Below, in pieces: positions 1 to 11,900 of a stretch of 64,000 bases of DNA. This DNA is from Crambe crambe (Eukaryota; Porifera; Demospongiae; Poecilosclerida; Crambeidae): assembly GCA_963924555.1 (NCBI GenBank), contig OZ004595.1:2480001-2544000 (forward strand). The letters are read 5' to 3'. The position numbers were made by a program, and so were the translations under genes. The notes under the pieces are model-generated. The model had not been told where the DNA came from. It saw nothing but the letters and a program-made list of their open reading frames with translations, and made no database searches. Each line of letters opens with the position of its first letter. The stretch's first letter is position 1.

Positions 1-1212
1 AGTCATCTCAATGGGATTGTATTTGCATTACAGTGCTTATTATCACCATTTATGCAACGCATATTTGATGGCTGGTTTAATGCTAAATGTGGTTCAGCTT
101 TTTCTTGTGTCCATAACATCCGTCCTAAAATAGTCTATTCTATTATTATTGGAGTAGTAAATTTAGATTTCTTTCGTGGTGTATATCCTAGCTTCTGCCT
201 CCATCCACAATTGAATATTATCCACATTCTTTTTCTGGATTATATAGTAGCCTTGTATCCTTTCATTTTAATCTTCATCACTTATGTGTTGCTGACATTA
301 TATGACAAAAATTATCGTTTAATAAAATTGGCATGGAAGCCTTTCAAGTATCTTCTCACATGTTATCAAAGGCAGTGGAATATACGAACGTCCCTCATCG
401 AAACATTCACCACTTTCATCCTGCTTTCCAGCACTAAGATACTATCAGTTTCTTTTGATCTCTTGGCTTTCACTATAGCCTATGATGAGATGGGGACAGA
501 GATCAAGAAGAAATTCCTATTCTATGATGCCAATATTGAGTATTTTGGACATGATCATCTTCCATTTGCTGTGCTTGCATTATTGATTGGCTTTGTATTC
601 GTGTTTCTCCCTTTCCTCCTACTAGTCCTCTACCCTTGTCACTGCTTCCAGAGATGTCTGAACTGCTTGGGGTGGAGATGCCAGACACTACATATCTTCA
701 TGGATGCCTTCCAAGGTAGCTACAAGATAGAGCCTTATGACATGAGGTACTTCTCAGCATTTTACCTCCTCTTACGTTTCTTATTCTTGATAATAGCTGA
801 AGTCATGGCCTCTTTCTTTTTCATCCCCACACTAGCTATCACTATGTTACTAAGTGCTCTTATATTTGCAATATTTCAGCCGTACAAGAAAACTTCTCAA
901 AACAGGTCAGATATTGCTTTTATGCTTTTGGTTGCATTATTTTTTATAACAGTCACAACTGATGTACTAGCCTCGTACCTTGATACGCACTGGGTAACCA
1001 CAGCAAAAGTTCTTATAACTCTTTCTGTAACATTTATCTTCCTCTACCTCATTTCAATGTTTGCTTGGCTTATATTCTATCGAATACTTAAGACGTTATA
1101 CCTGAAGATAATGAATCGTGGATCATCAGGTTTATTGGCAAGATCCTTCAATGCATTTGAGAGAAGCGAGAGAGAAGTTCATAATTATCCTCCTCTGCTG
1201 AGTTCCAGATAA
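1..1212 (+). CDS. Family M multipass membrane protein, copy M1 (5' cut by window edge)
   Basis: The reading frame is open from base 1 and ends at a stop at 1210-1212, giving 403 codons of the C-terminal two thirds. The first residues (SHLNGIVFALQ) align with residue 203 of the complete copy at 24710-26518, so the signal peptide and Cys-rich ectodomain lie outside the window. What remains is the hydrophobic part: the variable loop near FNAKCGSAFSC, the conserved NIIHILFLDY segment, the DANIEYFGHDHLPFAV segment, the Cys-rich cytosolic-looking patch CFQRCLNCLGWRC, and the basic tail. No frameshift is visible. It is one of few plus-strand copies and the only one without a disruption in the part seen. 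Function is unknown. Confidence 0.85.
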   Translation, partial: SHLNGIVFALQCLLSPFMQRIFDGWFNAKCGSAFSCVHNIRPKIVYSIIIGVVNLDFFRGVYPSFCLHPQLNIIHILFLDYIVALYPFILIFITYVLLTLYDKNYRLIKLAWKPFKYLLTCYQRQWNIRTSLIETFTTFILLSSTKILSVSFDLLAFTIAYDEMGTEIKKKFLFYDANIEYFGHDHLPFAVLALLIGFVFVFLPFLLLVLYPCHCFQRCLNCLGWRCQTLHIFMDAFQGSYKIEPYDMRYFSAFYLLLRFLFLIIAEVMASFFFIPTLAITMLLSALIFAIFQPYKKTSQNRSDIAFMLLVALFFITVTTDVLASYLDTHWVTTAKVLITLSVTFIFLYLISMFAWLIFYRILKTLYLKIMNRGSSGLLARSFNAFERSEREVHNYPPLLSSR

Positions 1213-1437
1213 TCATAGCAAGCCATGAAAATACATGGTACATTAACTTAGCAGATCATATCATTGTAACAAATATTGTATATACGTATGTATGTCATGA
1301 ATAATTGAGTTTGATTTTTAGATTTATATCCTCAGACTGATACTATAACTATACTAACATTTTTCAATGGCTACATGATCATATTGTGACTATATTATAT
1401 CATTTGATTATTTATTAAGGTCTGGGGACGAGGCTAA

Positions 1438-1580
1438 GGTAATTACATGCTTTTGAGTGTAATTTGGGTATAATTGCATGAGGAACTGGCTAGGTAATTG
1501 CACAAGGCGAAGCCGAGTGCAATTTTAGACAGTTCTGAATGCAATTATACCCAAATTGCACGAAAAAGCATGTGATTGCC
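1438..1580. repeat. Imperfect inverted repeat, MITE-like
   Basis: Left arm 1439-1479 and right arm 1539-1580 are inverted copies sharing the core TTTGGGTATAATTGCAT and its complement, around a 60-bp loop. No target duplication was identified. It could form a hairpin; whether it is mobile is inference. Confidence 0.5.
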
Positions 1581-2294
1581 TATTAATTATGTGGTAAATT
1601 ACTTGTATCAGCCAGGCAACTGTATGTAGGAAGCTGTTTATGTGAACCGGTAACGCTTGCCACAAAACACTTACTACAGCCTAGCGGTGGCCTAGTAGGC
1701 CGGCAATCCACTTAGATAAGCCCAGCGCCTACAATTCACCTTGAAAAACCGATGTACATATCAATCAAACTTGCCTACAATCTTCGTTACTAGGTTAGTC
1801 TGCACATGCGCAGTAGGTAGGAGTGAAATTATGAAGTACACAGCGAAAAATCTACAACTTGTAAGCATTCTGTAACATGTATGTAACAGAACAAAAATCT
1901 GTAAACCCTAGGCACCAGAAGTACTAATTTTTGATCTGTAGGCAGTTGGTGGGGCAGCAGGTCTGATACTAGCCTCGTTCCCAGGCTCTCAGTGAAACGG
2001 GAAATGTGGGGGCGGTGTTGCAGTGATTTCTGTTTCCCCGGGTTGCGTGTTTCCCCGCACATATAGCCCTAGGGAGGACTGCTTCCCCGCACATTGAGCT
2101 CTGAACTGCGAAGATTTATTGCCAGCAGTGGTAAGTGTTTCCCCGGATAGAATGTTTCCATCGTGAATAGCTAGCTATAGCTACGATCTGTAGTCTCTTG
2201 TTATTATCTGTAGCTAGTCTCTTGCTATTATCTGTAGCTAGTCTCTTGCAACGTAGCTAGTCAGTCGTTCCGTGTAAGGGACATGACATGATAA
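1581..2294. other. No gene seen
   Basis: I see no credible coding region. The stretch contains GC-richer unique sequence around 1960-2100 and three near-copies of a TAGCTAGTCTCTTG-like string at about 2180-2250. Confidence 0.4.
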
Positions 2295-2548
2295 CAGGGG
2301 CAGATCCAGCAATTTTGAAAGGGAGGGGTCCAACATGCCCCTCCTGTGGAAGCAAAAAATTAGTTAAATTAGAATCCCTTTGTATAGAGAACAAAACACA
2401 AAATGAGTCAATAATCAAAAAAGTACGGAAGTTTGGAATAATCATCTTTTGTTATAGCTAAACCTATTAATAATTGTCAACAAATGCAACTTCAAAATAA
2501 AAAAGGGGGGTCTGGACCCCCTGGACCCCTACCCTGGATCTGCCCCTG
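2295..2548. mobile_element. Non-autonomous DNA transposon, 5-bp TSD (hAT-like ends)
   Basis: Terminal inverted repeats CAGGGGCAGATCCAG (2295-2309) and CTGGATCTGCCCCTG (2534-2548) are perfect over 15 bp and flanked by the direct duplication GATAA at 2290-2294 and 2549-2553. There is no transposase. Ends of the form CAGGG...CCCTG fit hAT elements. The usual hAT duplication is 8 bp, but variants with 5 bp exist to my memory. Two more elements here (18072-18392, 57820-58182) have similar ends and the same duplication length. Confidence 0.75.
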
Positions 2549-2553
2549 GATAA

Positions 2554-3460
2554 ACTAGCTAGTATAACCAGCTAATGATAAGTATGAGCCACCCAACATG
2601 ATATTTACAGTGAAAGAACCAGCAGAGGAACATATTCACTTCCCTGATAAGGCCACACAGACACAAGATTTTCAGATTTCCATGAGGGATCGAGGGAACT
2701 TGGTCAATATTCAATATCGTACTTTTGGTACTGTCAATGAATTTTAAGAATAAAATCTTACCAATCTTTCAAATTTTTGTCTGAAATCTGTTTTAATTGT
2801 TCTTGTCAGTGTAAAAGTTCTGCCAGTGATGTAGGGATTATAATTGAAGGCAGCATAATTTTGATGTTGTTCACAGAAACTGCTAGCTATAGTTAAAAGT
2901 ACAGGCTAACCCTACATGGCCTTTTTATTTAGCATTTTTCCCCTTGTTTGTTTACTTTTTATATGACCTCATTTTTATTTAGAGAGGCTAGCTAGCTAGT
3001 TAGCTAGGTACTGGTTGGCATGCACGTACGTGCATGTGATTGTGACAGATGCTCACACATGACAAATGATGTCATTAATTTCAAAATGGCTGACATAGTA
3101 TCGTTTGTAATGAAAAGTTGTTTGATGTGACTGATTATTTTGGAGGAAAACTGTGTGGATAACGATGGTAAAAGCACATTGTGTGATTAGCTATAACTGC
3201 ACAAGTTGATATGAATTTGATCGTCGTATGTGAAAGGATCATGGAGTTACAGCCGTCAAAGAAAATAATGATGATGAACGAATCAAAAATTTTAGATTTA
3301 GACCGCTGCTGGTGCAGATTGTTGACGCTGTTCTGGAGGAGTTTTAGCAGACATATCTTCTGCATTGTTTTTCAGATGTAAGAAGTTGAGCCTGTAGAAG
3401 AGATACAGAGAGTCCAGTTTGTAGTGTTCTAATGAGAGAAGCCATGCCCATTCCGTGCTA
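2554..3460. other. No gene seen
   Basis: AT-rich intergenic DNA without a supported gene. Short ORFs here have no recognisable domain and no paralogue in the window. Confidence 0.4.
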
Positions 3461-3462
3461 AC

Positions 3463-3493
3463 CCTACATAGAAAGTGCTACTGCACTCTCTGA
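3463..3493 (-). repeat. Terminal fragment of the TCAGAGAG composite repeat
   Basis: Read on the minus strand from 3493, TCAGAGAGTGCAGTAGCAC matches with one change the 5' end of the composite repeats at 56169, 56901 and 57141. As in those copies the end abuts a TA dinucleotide. Only about 30 bp are preserved. Confidence 0.5.
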
Positions 3494-3814
3494 TATTTCT
3501 TTACCCCTTGCGGCGCAGGAGTTTCTATTCAATGGTAGTATTCTCAAGTGTCTGGTTTTCCCTCAGTTGTAGAGTAGGAAGTGCTAGTCAGTAGTTTTCA
3601 ACTGTAGCTGGTGCAGCTACCTGCCTCATTAACTGATGAATTATTCATGAGCAAACACTGACCCGTCACCATAAGTGAGCAGGTTAAATTTCACTGTATG
3701 CACACCACATGCATGCACCCAACCACTCAGTCCTAATTTAAAGGTCTCGATTATTTTTAGGAACCTGCATGTGTAGCTACTATGCAACAATTATTGTTGC
3801 TTAATTTTACACAG

Positions 3815-4092
3815 GAGGTGCTATTGGTCCTTGCGATAACCATGTAGATGATGATGTTGGAAACAAACAGCAGGTGATGACAGAGGGTGGAAACAATTCG
3901 ACACAACATGAAAATGGTGGAATATCGGAGAACTGTGAGAAAAGAGATTTTGATAACTCTCTCTATTCCAGTGGTACTCTTGAAGATGGAAGAAATGATG
4001 CAGTGCTGGAGTCATCGACTCTTCCCCATCTCCCGGCCCCAAGTGTCCGCAAATCCAAGAGAAGGAACTCAATGAAGCTGTATCAGATTTAA
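3815..4092 (+). CDS. Possible terminal exon of an unidentified gene
   Basis: A pyrimidine-rich stretch ending TTTTACACAG (to 3814) looks like a 3' splice acceptor. The frame is open directly from it to the stop at 4090-4092, about 92 residues. The peptide is acidic and polar (CDNHVDDDVGNKQQ, then Asn/Glu/Ser-rich) with a basic end (RKSKRRNS). I recognise no domain and found no upstream partner exon. The next sequence, from about 4150, is duplicated family M 3' flank, so any gene here is truncated or ends just before the repeat. It could also be chance. Confidence 0.3.
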
Positions 4093-4503
4093 ATGGAGAA
4101 ATAATAAATGAGCACTATACCAAAGCAGCTATTTTAGCTAGCATAATATTTTTTTTAGTGAGCCATGAAAATGCTTGTACATTAACTTAGCTGTGCCTAT
4201 GCGTGATACTTTATTGTAGATATTCTAGCTGTTGTGAATAGCTTATATAGTTTTTAAGTTCGATTTCTATAATCATATCCTCATTGTGTTATTTTAGCTA
4301 GCTAATGTGTTGTTTTTTTGTTGTTGTTGCTGTTGTTGTTGTTGTCATGGCCACATTATCATGCATGATCATTGACACCGCAGACCCCTAGCAACGCTAT
4401 AGAACTATGTGGACAACCCTTAAATTTAGTGCATACTAACTCATTAGTGCATGCATGCATATACAAAATTTAACTTAGTGGGGGTTTGATGAGTATGCAG
4501 TAT

Positions 4504-5026
4504 TGCTACTGCTGACAGTCTTTTATTTCCTTGTGGTGATTCTGAGGGTCAGTGTTGCATCAAGTCATCTCATCGTATTTGCATTGCAGTACTTATTATC
4601 ACCACTAATGCAGCGAATATTTGATGACACAGCTAGCTCTGGTTTAATGCTAGAACTTTTTCTCGTGTCTATAATATAGTCCATAAAAATTTGTGTCATA
4701 AATTTAGATTTCTTGGTGTGTTACTATCTAGCTTAATTCTGCAACTGAATATTTTTTCAGTTTCTTTTGATATCTTGGCTTTCACTACTGTATAGCTAGC
4801 CTGGGGTCAGAATCAAGAAGAAATTCCTTTGCTATGATGCTATGATGCTAATATTGAGTATTTTGGACATGATCATCTTTCATTTGCTGTGCATGTTTGC
4901 ATTATTGATCATTCCTCCTACTAATCCTCTACCCTTGTTGCTAGCTACTTCCATCCTTGTGAAGTTGACAAGTTTGGAGTAGTGAAGTGCAATGAAAATC
5001 ATAATTACCTTAAAATCCACGGGACC
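4504..5026 (+). pseudogene. Decayed family M fragment
   Basis: The sequence from 4504 reads as the first membrane segment (TVFYFLVVILR followed by VSVASSHL). It continues through the LLSPLMQRIFD and DANIEYFGHDH regions with many indels and stops. At about 4948 it switches to ectodomain sequence (VDKFGVVKC), which in intact copies lies upstream, so the fragment is rearranged. Similar remnants follow plus-strand copies at 16689, 44580 and 63640. Confidence 0.8.
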
Positions 5027-5757
5027 ATCCATATGGTGGTGGTGGTGGTGGGGGGGATCCTCAATTGCCTTGTTTTAGATTTTGGGGGAAAGTGGGGACT
5101 CAATATCTGTAATTGACAATTATTATTTTTTGGCCACATATGCAAAACATTTATGCAATCGTAAAACTGTTTGCAATAACTGCAATTATTACTGCATTCA
5201 CATAAATGACAGTATTCTGTGATACATGTGTACATTACATATAAATATGTTAACTTACTTTATATCATGTGCATGTACACAGGGAATATTTTGGATATCA
5301 ATATCATATCAGACCACGAAAACCTGGAGACATGACTATAGCTAGCTATTTGAGTTGTCACATAACCAGCACTAAAATGTACAGGTGCCCGAATTAACAA
5401 ACCCTTGCTGCCATGCCAAGAAACTAATCAACCCTTTACTGCATGTGCATGACCATGGATGTACCATGCACACGTACATGCAGCAAGGGGTTGTGATCGT
5501 TTATGGTGTATGTCCCCTCCCCCCAAATTTTAATAATCACCGAAATTACGCATTCAACTAGCTAGCTCTTGAAGTTCACTATATCAATACTTGCGTAAAA
5601 CCTGAAGTCAACCAACTGCGAATAAAACCTTTTTGCTGCCACATAAATCCAGCAAAACCAGCTCAATTCTTGTTAGTAATTCATACTACGACAAGGTATA
5701 ATATTTGTTACGATGTGCTAAGTAATAATTGTACATGTGCTTTCTCTAACTACATAA
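5027..5757. other. Duplicated intergenic DNA
   Basis: A GGT-rich run at about 5034-5055 is followed by unique-looking AT-rich sequence. The same stretch recurs at about 44940-45890 with small indels. No gene is evident. Confidence 0.5.
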
Positions 5758-7530
5758 TTACTTGTAACTTAGCAGAGGAGGATAATTACGAATTTCTCTC
5801 TCGCTTCTCTCAAATGTTTCAAAGGATCTTGCCAATAAACTTGATGATCTACAATTCATTATCTTCAGGAATAACTTCTTAAGTATTCGATGGAATGCAA
5901 ACCAAGCAAACATTAAAATGAGGTAGAGGAAGATAAGTACCATGGAAAGAATTTCAAGAATTCCTGCTGGGATTTTCCAGTGTGTGTCAAGGTACAAGGC
6001 CAGTATTCCAGTTGTGTATGTCAAAAAATATAATGCAGCTAAAAGCATAAAAATAATATCTGTCTTGTTTTGAGAACTTTTCTTGTACGGCTTAAATATT
6101 GTGAATACAAGAGCACTTAGTAACATAGTGATAGCTAGTGTGGGAATAGCAAAGAAAGAGGGTACAAGTTCAACTATTATAAGGAACAAGAAACGCAAGA
6201 GGAGGTAAAATGCTGAGAAGTACCTCAGGTCATAAGGCTCTATCTTGTAGCTACCTTGGAAGGCATCCATGAAGATATGTAGTGTCTGGCATCTCCACCC
6301 CAAGCAGTTCAGACATCTCTGGAAGCAGCGACAAGGGTAGAGGACTAGTAGGAGGAAAGGGAGGAACACGAATACAAAGCCAATCAGTAATGCAAGCACA
6401 GCAAATGGAAGATGATCATGTCCAAAATACTCAATATTGGCATCATAGAATAGGAATTTCTTCTTGATCTCTGTCCCCTTCTCATCATAGGCTATAGTGA
6501 AAGTCAAGAGATCAAAAGAAACAGATAGTATCTTAGTGCTGGAAAGCAGGATGAAAGTGGCGAATGTTTCAATGAGGGACGTTTGTATGTTCCACTGCCT
6601 TTGGTAACATGCGAGAAGATACTTGAAAGGCTTCCATGCCAATTTGATGAAACGATAATTTCTGTCATACAATGTCAGCAACACATAAGTGATGAAGATT
6701 AAAATGAAAGGATACAAGGCTACTATATAGTCCAGAAAAAGGATGTGGATAATATTCAATTGTGGATGGAGGCAGAAGCTAGGATACACACCACGAAAGA
6801 AATCTAAATTTACTACACCAAGTATTGATATGCTTATTTTATAGACACCGATAAAAGCTGAACCATTCCTAGAATTTGAAAAAAACCAACCAGTGAATGT
6901 TCGTTGCATGAGTGGTGATACTAAACACTGCAATGCAAATACGATCCCATTGAGATGACTTGATGCAACACTGATCCTCAGAATCACCACAAGGAAATAA
7001 AAGACTGTCAGTGGTAGCAAAGCCACTGCGAAATACTTCAGCCAGTTTTTGTACCCATAGTCTGTACAAGGTACACAGATGGTGTATTGATAGGAGTATG
7101 CTGCCAGTCCATGTAGAGGTTTGCATCGACCACAGAAACGTCCTTCACGATGTGTATCTACATATGAAGTTGATAGGCTGCATACAGCTTCATTAAACAA
7201 TGTTCCATTCGATATGGAGTATCTCTCAATAGGATAGAACGGACTAGAATTTCGAGCATAATAACATGTTATTAAGCAACTCCCAACAACAGATTCATTA
7301 GTGTCCTGGTCCCAATAAATGCAGTAGCAAGCATGGATTTTAAGATATTTATCGTTTTCATCACACTGCACAACTCCAATCTTGTCAACCCCACATGGAT
7401 ATTCACCATTAGCATCAGGGATCCATTGTGACCAAATTTTACGATTTACTTCCAAGTCAACAGAAGCATTGACAAGCACTAAACTGCATATTATCAAACT
7501 AAGTAAGTAGTTGATGTAAAGACATGCCAT
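5758..7530 (-). CDS. Family M multipass membrane protein, copy M2
   Basis: The 590-residue frame is intact. The start is the Met of MACLYINYLL; the upstream ATG of MKLH used by paralogues is destroyed here (TTGAAC replaces ATGAAATTG), so translation should begin about seven residues later. A hydrophobic leader (to about residue 23, VNAS) precedes the ectodomain, which keeps all 11 cysteines and the NGT glycosylation site. It is the most divergent intact copy: the loop after LMQRTFTGW reads FSNSRNGSAFIGVYKI, and the tail has GILALYLDTHWKIPAG. The CTCTCAGTT motif found just upstream of other copies is absent, so its promoter may differ. Function is unknown. Confidence 0.9.
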   Translation of the reverse strand: MACLYINYLLSLIICSLVLVNASVDLEVNRKIWSQWIPDANGEYPCGVDKIGVVQCDENDKYLKIHACYCIYWDQDTNESVVGSCLITCYYARNSSPFYPIERYSISNGTLFNEAVCSLSTSYVDTHREGRFCGRCKPLHGLAAYSYQYTICVPCTDYGYKNWLKYFAVALLPLTVFYFLVVILRISVASSHLNGIVFALQCLVSPLMQRTFTGWFFSNSRNGSAFIGVYKISISILGVVNLDFFRGVYPSFCLHPQLNIIHILFLDYIVALYPFILIFITYVLLTLYDRNYRFIKLAWKPFKYLLACYQRQWNIQTSLIETFATFILLSSTKILSVSFDLLTFTIAYDEKGTEIKKKFLFYDANIEYFGHDHLPFAVLALLIGFVFVFLPFLLLVLYPCRCFQRCLNCLGWRCQTLHIFMDAFQGSYKIEPYDLRYFSAFYLLLRFLFLIIVELVPSFFAIPTLAITMLLSALVFTIFKPYKKSSQNKTDIIFMLLAALYFLTYTTGILALYLDTHWKIPAGILEILSMVLIFLYLILMFAWFAFHRILKKLFLKIMNCRSSSLLARSFETFERSEREIRNYPPLLSYK

Positions 7531-8050
7531 TACACTGCAGTGTTCAATTAGCTATCTGCTATGCTGTTGAGATAATGTGATAGTGCATGGTATACATAAC
7601 TACAGTATTGGAGAAAATTAATTTTGGGAAACTTTTATAGATTAGCATCTAATAAAAACATGTATAGCTACGTAGCCACAACTAAGTACAGCTGAATTGT
7701 AGAGGGAAGGAAGTAGCTAGATAACCATAATTATAGAAAACATGACTTAATTATGGCTACGTTAGCTCTCTTGGACTGCAATTGAATCAAGAATGGGGAG
7801 AATGTATCTGCAAATAAGGCTTATCTGAGAGTAGCTTTGATAGTAGCTACTCTCTAAGTAGGGATGGCATGGATTGCCGCCCCATTGGACTAGTAGTTAG
7901 CATTTTCTTTCATACTTCTCTCCTACTATCAGCAACTCTTAACTTCAAGCCAGAACACCCTCAATGTGCTAGGACTCAAGTATGACGAGCACGCAGAAGA
8001 CAAAGCAGTATCATTTTATAGCGACTTCTAAAATTGCCATTCTTCATCTG
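7531..8050. other. No gene seen
   Basis: AT-rich upstream DNA of the minus-strand gene at 5758-7530. No promoter motif is clear. Confidence 0.4.
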
Positions 8051-8156
<106 letters not shown>

Positions 8157-8906
8157 CACAGGTAGCCAAAATATAGAGAAGATTTTTACATTAAAAGTCA
8201 TAATTTATCGATAGTACTGTAACAACCACAATAACCACACCCACTTAAGCTAACTATCCCTACTTTACTCCCCCCATGAGAGGACAGATAATCAGAATGC
8301 ATAACAATCGGTGGCTTTGGGGGCTTAAACCCTCCCCTCTCCCCCCTCCCACAATAATATTGAAAATTTTATCAAATAATATATGCATTCTACTACTGTT
8401 ATGACGAATTCATTGGCAATATGTTCTATGGGGAGGCCGGGAATCAGTTTTCATCTTTATTTCAGGATGCCCATGTGTACCAAGAGGACCATGTGATAGC
8501 TATAGCTACTACATATTTCTGACCGAATGAATGAATTGCTCTAGAAGATACATTATGTTTTTGACCTCCTCACTCTGTCTGTGGGAAGAGACACATCAGT
8601 CCACCTCCTGCAGCTGCTTATGCAGCCATATTGGCATGCATACTATAACCATTAGCCCCTCCATCCCATCGAGGTTATCTACACCCCTCGGTTAATGAAA
8701 TCATGAAGGCTATGTAGGAGTCAAAGTTATCCTAGTTTGGTAATTATTGGTGTGGTTCTTGAGTTTGGTGATGGGTAAGGGGTCTTGACTCACTTGTTAC
8801 TGGACTTTTTTGAACGGTATTAGCTAGCCATCCTTACTTGTCTTTTTTTCTAGAATAGTCACCAGCTACATAGTGCTGACTTTCTTTTAGAACTGGTGCT
8901 AGCTAG
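8157..8906. other. No gene seen
   Basis: Mixed AT-rich DNA between the microsatellite and the foldback element. I see no supported gene or repeat. Confidence 0.4.
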
Positions 8907-8960
8907 CTATGCTATGGAAGCCGAGAAGGGCACTTTTTTTCAAGTTGAGAGTCGGTGAGT

Positions 8961-9640
8961 GGCGGCGCCAAGCGGCGACAGTCGGCGACAGTCGGCGACA
9001 GTCGGCGACAGTCGGCGACAGTCGGCGACAGTCGGCGACAGTCGGCGACAGTCGGCGACAGTCGGCGACAGGCGGCGACAGTGGCGGCGACAGGCGGCGA
9101 CAGGCAGAGAATGGTAGGCGGCGACTGTCGGCGACAGGCGGCAACAGGTCAGCGACAGTCGGCGACAGGCGGCGACAGGTCAGCGACTGTCGGCGACAGG
9201 CGGCGACAGGTCGGCGACTATCGGCGACAGGCGGCGACAGGTCAGCGACTGTCGGCGACTGTCGGCAACTGTCGGCAACTGTCGGCAACTGTCGGCGACT
9301 GTCGGCGACAGGTCAGCGACTGTCGGCGACAGGCGGCGACAGGTCAGCGACTATCGGCGACAGGCGGCGACAGGTCAGCGACTGTCGGCGACAGTCGGCG
9401 ACAGTCTGCGACAGTTCGGCGACAGTCGGCGACAGTCGGCGACAGTCGGCGACAGTCGGCGACAGTCGGCGACAGTCGGCGACAGTCGGCGACAGGCGGC
9501 GACAGGCGGCGACAGGCGGCGACAGGCGGCGACAGGCGGCGACAGGCGGCGACAGTCGGCGACAGTCGGCGACAGGCGGCGACAGGCGGCGACAGTCGGC
9601 GACAGTCGGCGACAGGCGGCGACAGGCGGCGACAGGCGGA
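8961..9640 (+). repeat. Decamer minisatellite GTCGGCGACA (left arm)
   Basis: About 68 units of a 10-bp repeat, variants GTCGGCGACA, GGCGGCGACA and GTCAGCGACT. Ten is not a multiple of three and the unit has no stop, so several frames stay open and give Arg/Gln/Asp-rich ORFs that I do not regard as genes. Confidence 0.97.
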
Positions 9641-9762
9641 GAGTGGCAGTGCATGTTAGGAAGGTAAAGGGTCGGCAAAGACATTAGTTATTACTATTTT
9701 GGCAACTTGATCATCAACTCACTTCTTTCATGCTCAAAAACTTGCACTTTCATAGCCCATTC

Positions 9763-9765
<3 letters not shown>

Positions 9766-9796
<31 letters not shown>
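9766..9796 (+). repeat. (AAT)n microsatellite, left arm of FB1
   Basis: About ten AAT units. The inverted equivalent at 11331-11391 in the right arm is roughly twice as long. Confidence 0.9.
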
Positions 9797-11328
9797 GAGC
9801 TCTTAGTAAACAGTTTTTAAGTTATAGCTAGCTACATAGTTACTCCTATAGTGCTCATAGCTATAGAGAGTTGGTAAGGTACTTATTCATGCAGACCCCA
9901 CAGATAATGAATGAGTAGCTATATGATAAGTAGCTATAGTGAAATATAATGTGCAATAGCACTAACACACGATATGCTCTGAATATGATGTGGTTGTATA
10001 GAGGATATGATAACCCCGAGATCCAACTATACTGGCACTCCTTCCGAGACCAAGCTGCTTTACCACTCCTTACTCTTTATGGCATCCCTCCCCCTTGTTT
10101 TGTATTTCATCGTTATTTATTGTAAATAAATCATTATGGCTTTTCATTTTGTCACTTTGTTCATCACTTTAATTGGTTTGTTCTCTGTGCGCTCGCCCCA
10201 GAATTTTCTTAGCCACTATAGTGTTGCCATAGTGTAGTTGTTAGAACAAAAGGTTCCCCTTGTCAGCTATGTCTTTGGCTGGTATAAGCGCCTTTGTTGC
10301 TAGGCACGAACCACGTGCATGCATGCATACAATATCAATATCAAGATCAATATCAATCTAAATGCCATGCATGAGGGAGGCTATTCAGATCTAGTCTCGG
10401 CCCAGCCCCCACCCAGAGTGACTATGGGCATAAATCTTGGTTTTGCTGACTCAGCAGTTCAGAATAGCACTAACTGTCACATGATTCAATTTAGTGGGAT
10501 TGATCTTGCCAGCGCCATGGATCGAAGCTTACCCTGCTTGTCACTAGCACTGCATAAAATCGGCCTAGTCCAAGCTTGCAGGTGTGTGGGGGGGGCTTGA
10601 CATTCGCTGCGCACGTAGCTGAGTCAGCAAAACCAAGATTTATGCCCATAGTCACCAGACCCCTCTCCTTTCCGGGTGGGGGCATGGGCCGAGACTAGAT
10701 CTGAATAGCCTCCCTCATGCAGTCACCTGATCCCTGGCATATGCCCTTTAGGCTTTAGATTGATATTGATATTGATATTGCATGCATGCATGCACGTGGT
10801 TCGTGTCTAGTACACCTAGCAACAAAGGCACTTATACCAGTCAAAGACATAGCTGACAAGGGGAACCTTTGTTCTAACAACTATATACACTATGGCAACA
10901 CTATAGTGGCTAGGAAAATTCTGGGGCGAGCGCGCAGAGAACAAACCAATTAAAGTGATGAACAAAGTGACAAAATGAAAAGCCAAGGAAAATAATGATT
11001 TATTTACAATAAATAACGATGAAATACAAAACAAGGGGGAGGGATGCCATAAAGAGTAAGGAGTGGTAAAGCAGCTAGGTCTCGGAAGGAGTGCCAGTAT
11101 AGTTGGATCTCGGGGTTATCATATCCTTTATACAACCACATCACATTCAGAGCATATCGTGTGTTAGTGCTATTGCACATTATATTTCACTATAGCTACT
11201 TATCATATAGCTACTCATTCATTATCTGTGGGGTCTGCATGAATAAGTACCTTACCAACTCCCTATAGCTATGAGCACTATAGGAGTAACTATGTAGCTA
11301 TAACTTAAAAACTGTTTACTAAGAGTTC

Positions 11329-11330
<2 letters not shown>

Positions 11331-11391
<61 letters not shown>
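11331..11391 (-). repeat. (ATT)n microsatellite, right arm of FB1
   Basis: About 20 units, inverted with respect to the run at 9766-9796. Confidence 0.9.
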
Positions 11392-11396
<5 letters not shown>

Positions 11397-11516
11397 AATG
11401 GGCTATGAAAGTGCAAGTTTTTGAGCATGAGAGAAGTGAGTTGATGATCAAGTTGCCAAAATAGTAATAACTAATGTCTTTGCCGACCCTTTACCTTCCT
11501 AACATGCACTGCCTCT

Positions 11517-11900
11517 CTCCGCCTGTCGCCGCCTGTCGCCGCCTGTCGCCGACTGTCGCCGCCTGTCGCCGACTGTCGCCGCCTGTCGCCGACTGTTGCC
11601 GACTGTCGCCGCCTGTCGCCGCCTGTCGCCGAACTGTCGCAGACTGTCGCCGACTGTCGCCGACTGTCGCCGACAGTCGCTGACCTGTCGCCGCCTGTCG
11701 CCGACTGTCGCTGACCTGTTGCCGCCTGTCGCCGACAGTCGCCGACAGTCGCCGTCTACCATTCTCTGCCTGTCGCCGCCTGTCGCCGCCACTGTCGCCG
11801 CCTGTCGCCGACTGTCGCCGCCTGTCGCCGACTGTCGCCGCCTGTCGCCGCCTGTCGCCGACTGTCGCCGACTGTCGCCGACTGTCGCCGCTTGGCGCCG
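11517..11900 (-). repeat. Decamer minisatellite (right arm)
   Basis: About 38 units of the complement TGTCGCCGAC, with variants in the same order as the left array (for example the GAACTGTCGCAGACTGTC irregularity and the ACCATTCTCTGCC break). It is therefore the inverted counterpart of 8961-9640, shortened or the other expanded. Confidence 0.95.

Noticed and set aside
503-688. Antisense ORF of 61 codons (MSGISTPSSSDISGSS) repeated opposite every family M copy
   Set aside because: Conserved only because the sense strand codes the conserved DANIEYFG to CLGWRC block.
8899-9684. Long ORFs of 123-252 codons on both strands over the decamer arrays
   Set aside because: They arise because a stop-free 10-bp unit is open in several frames; the peptides are pure repeats. 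The same holds for 11474-12024.
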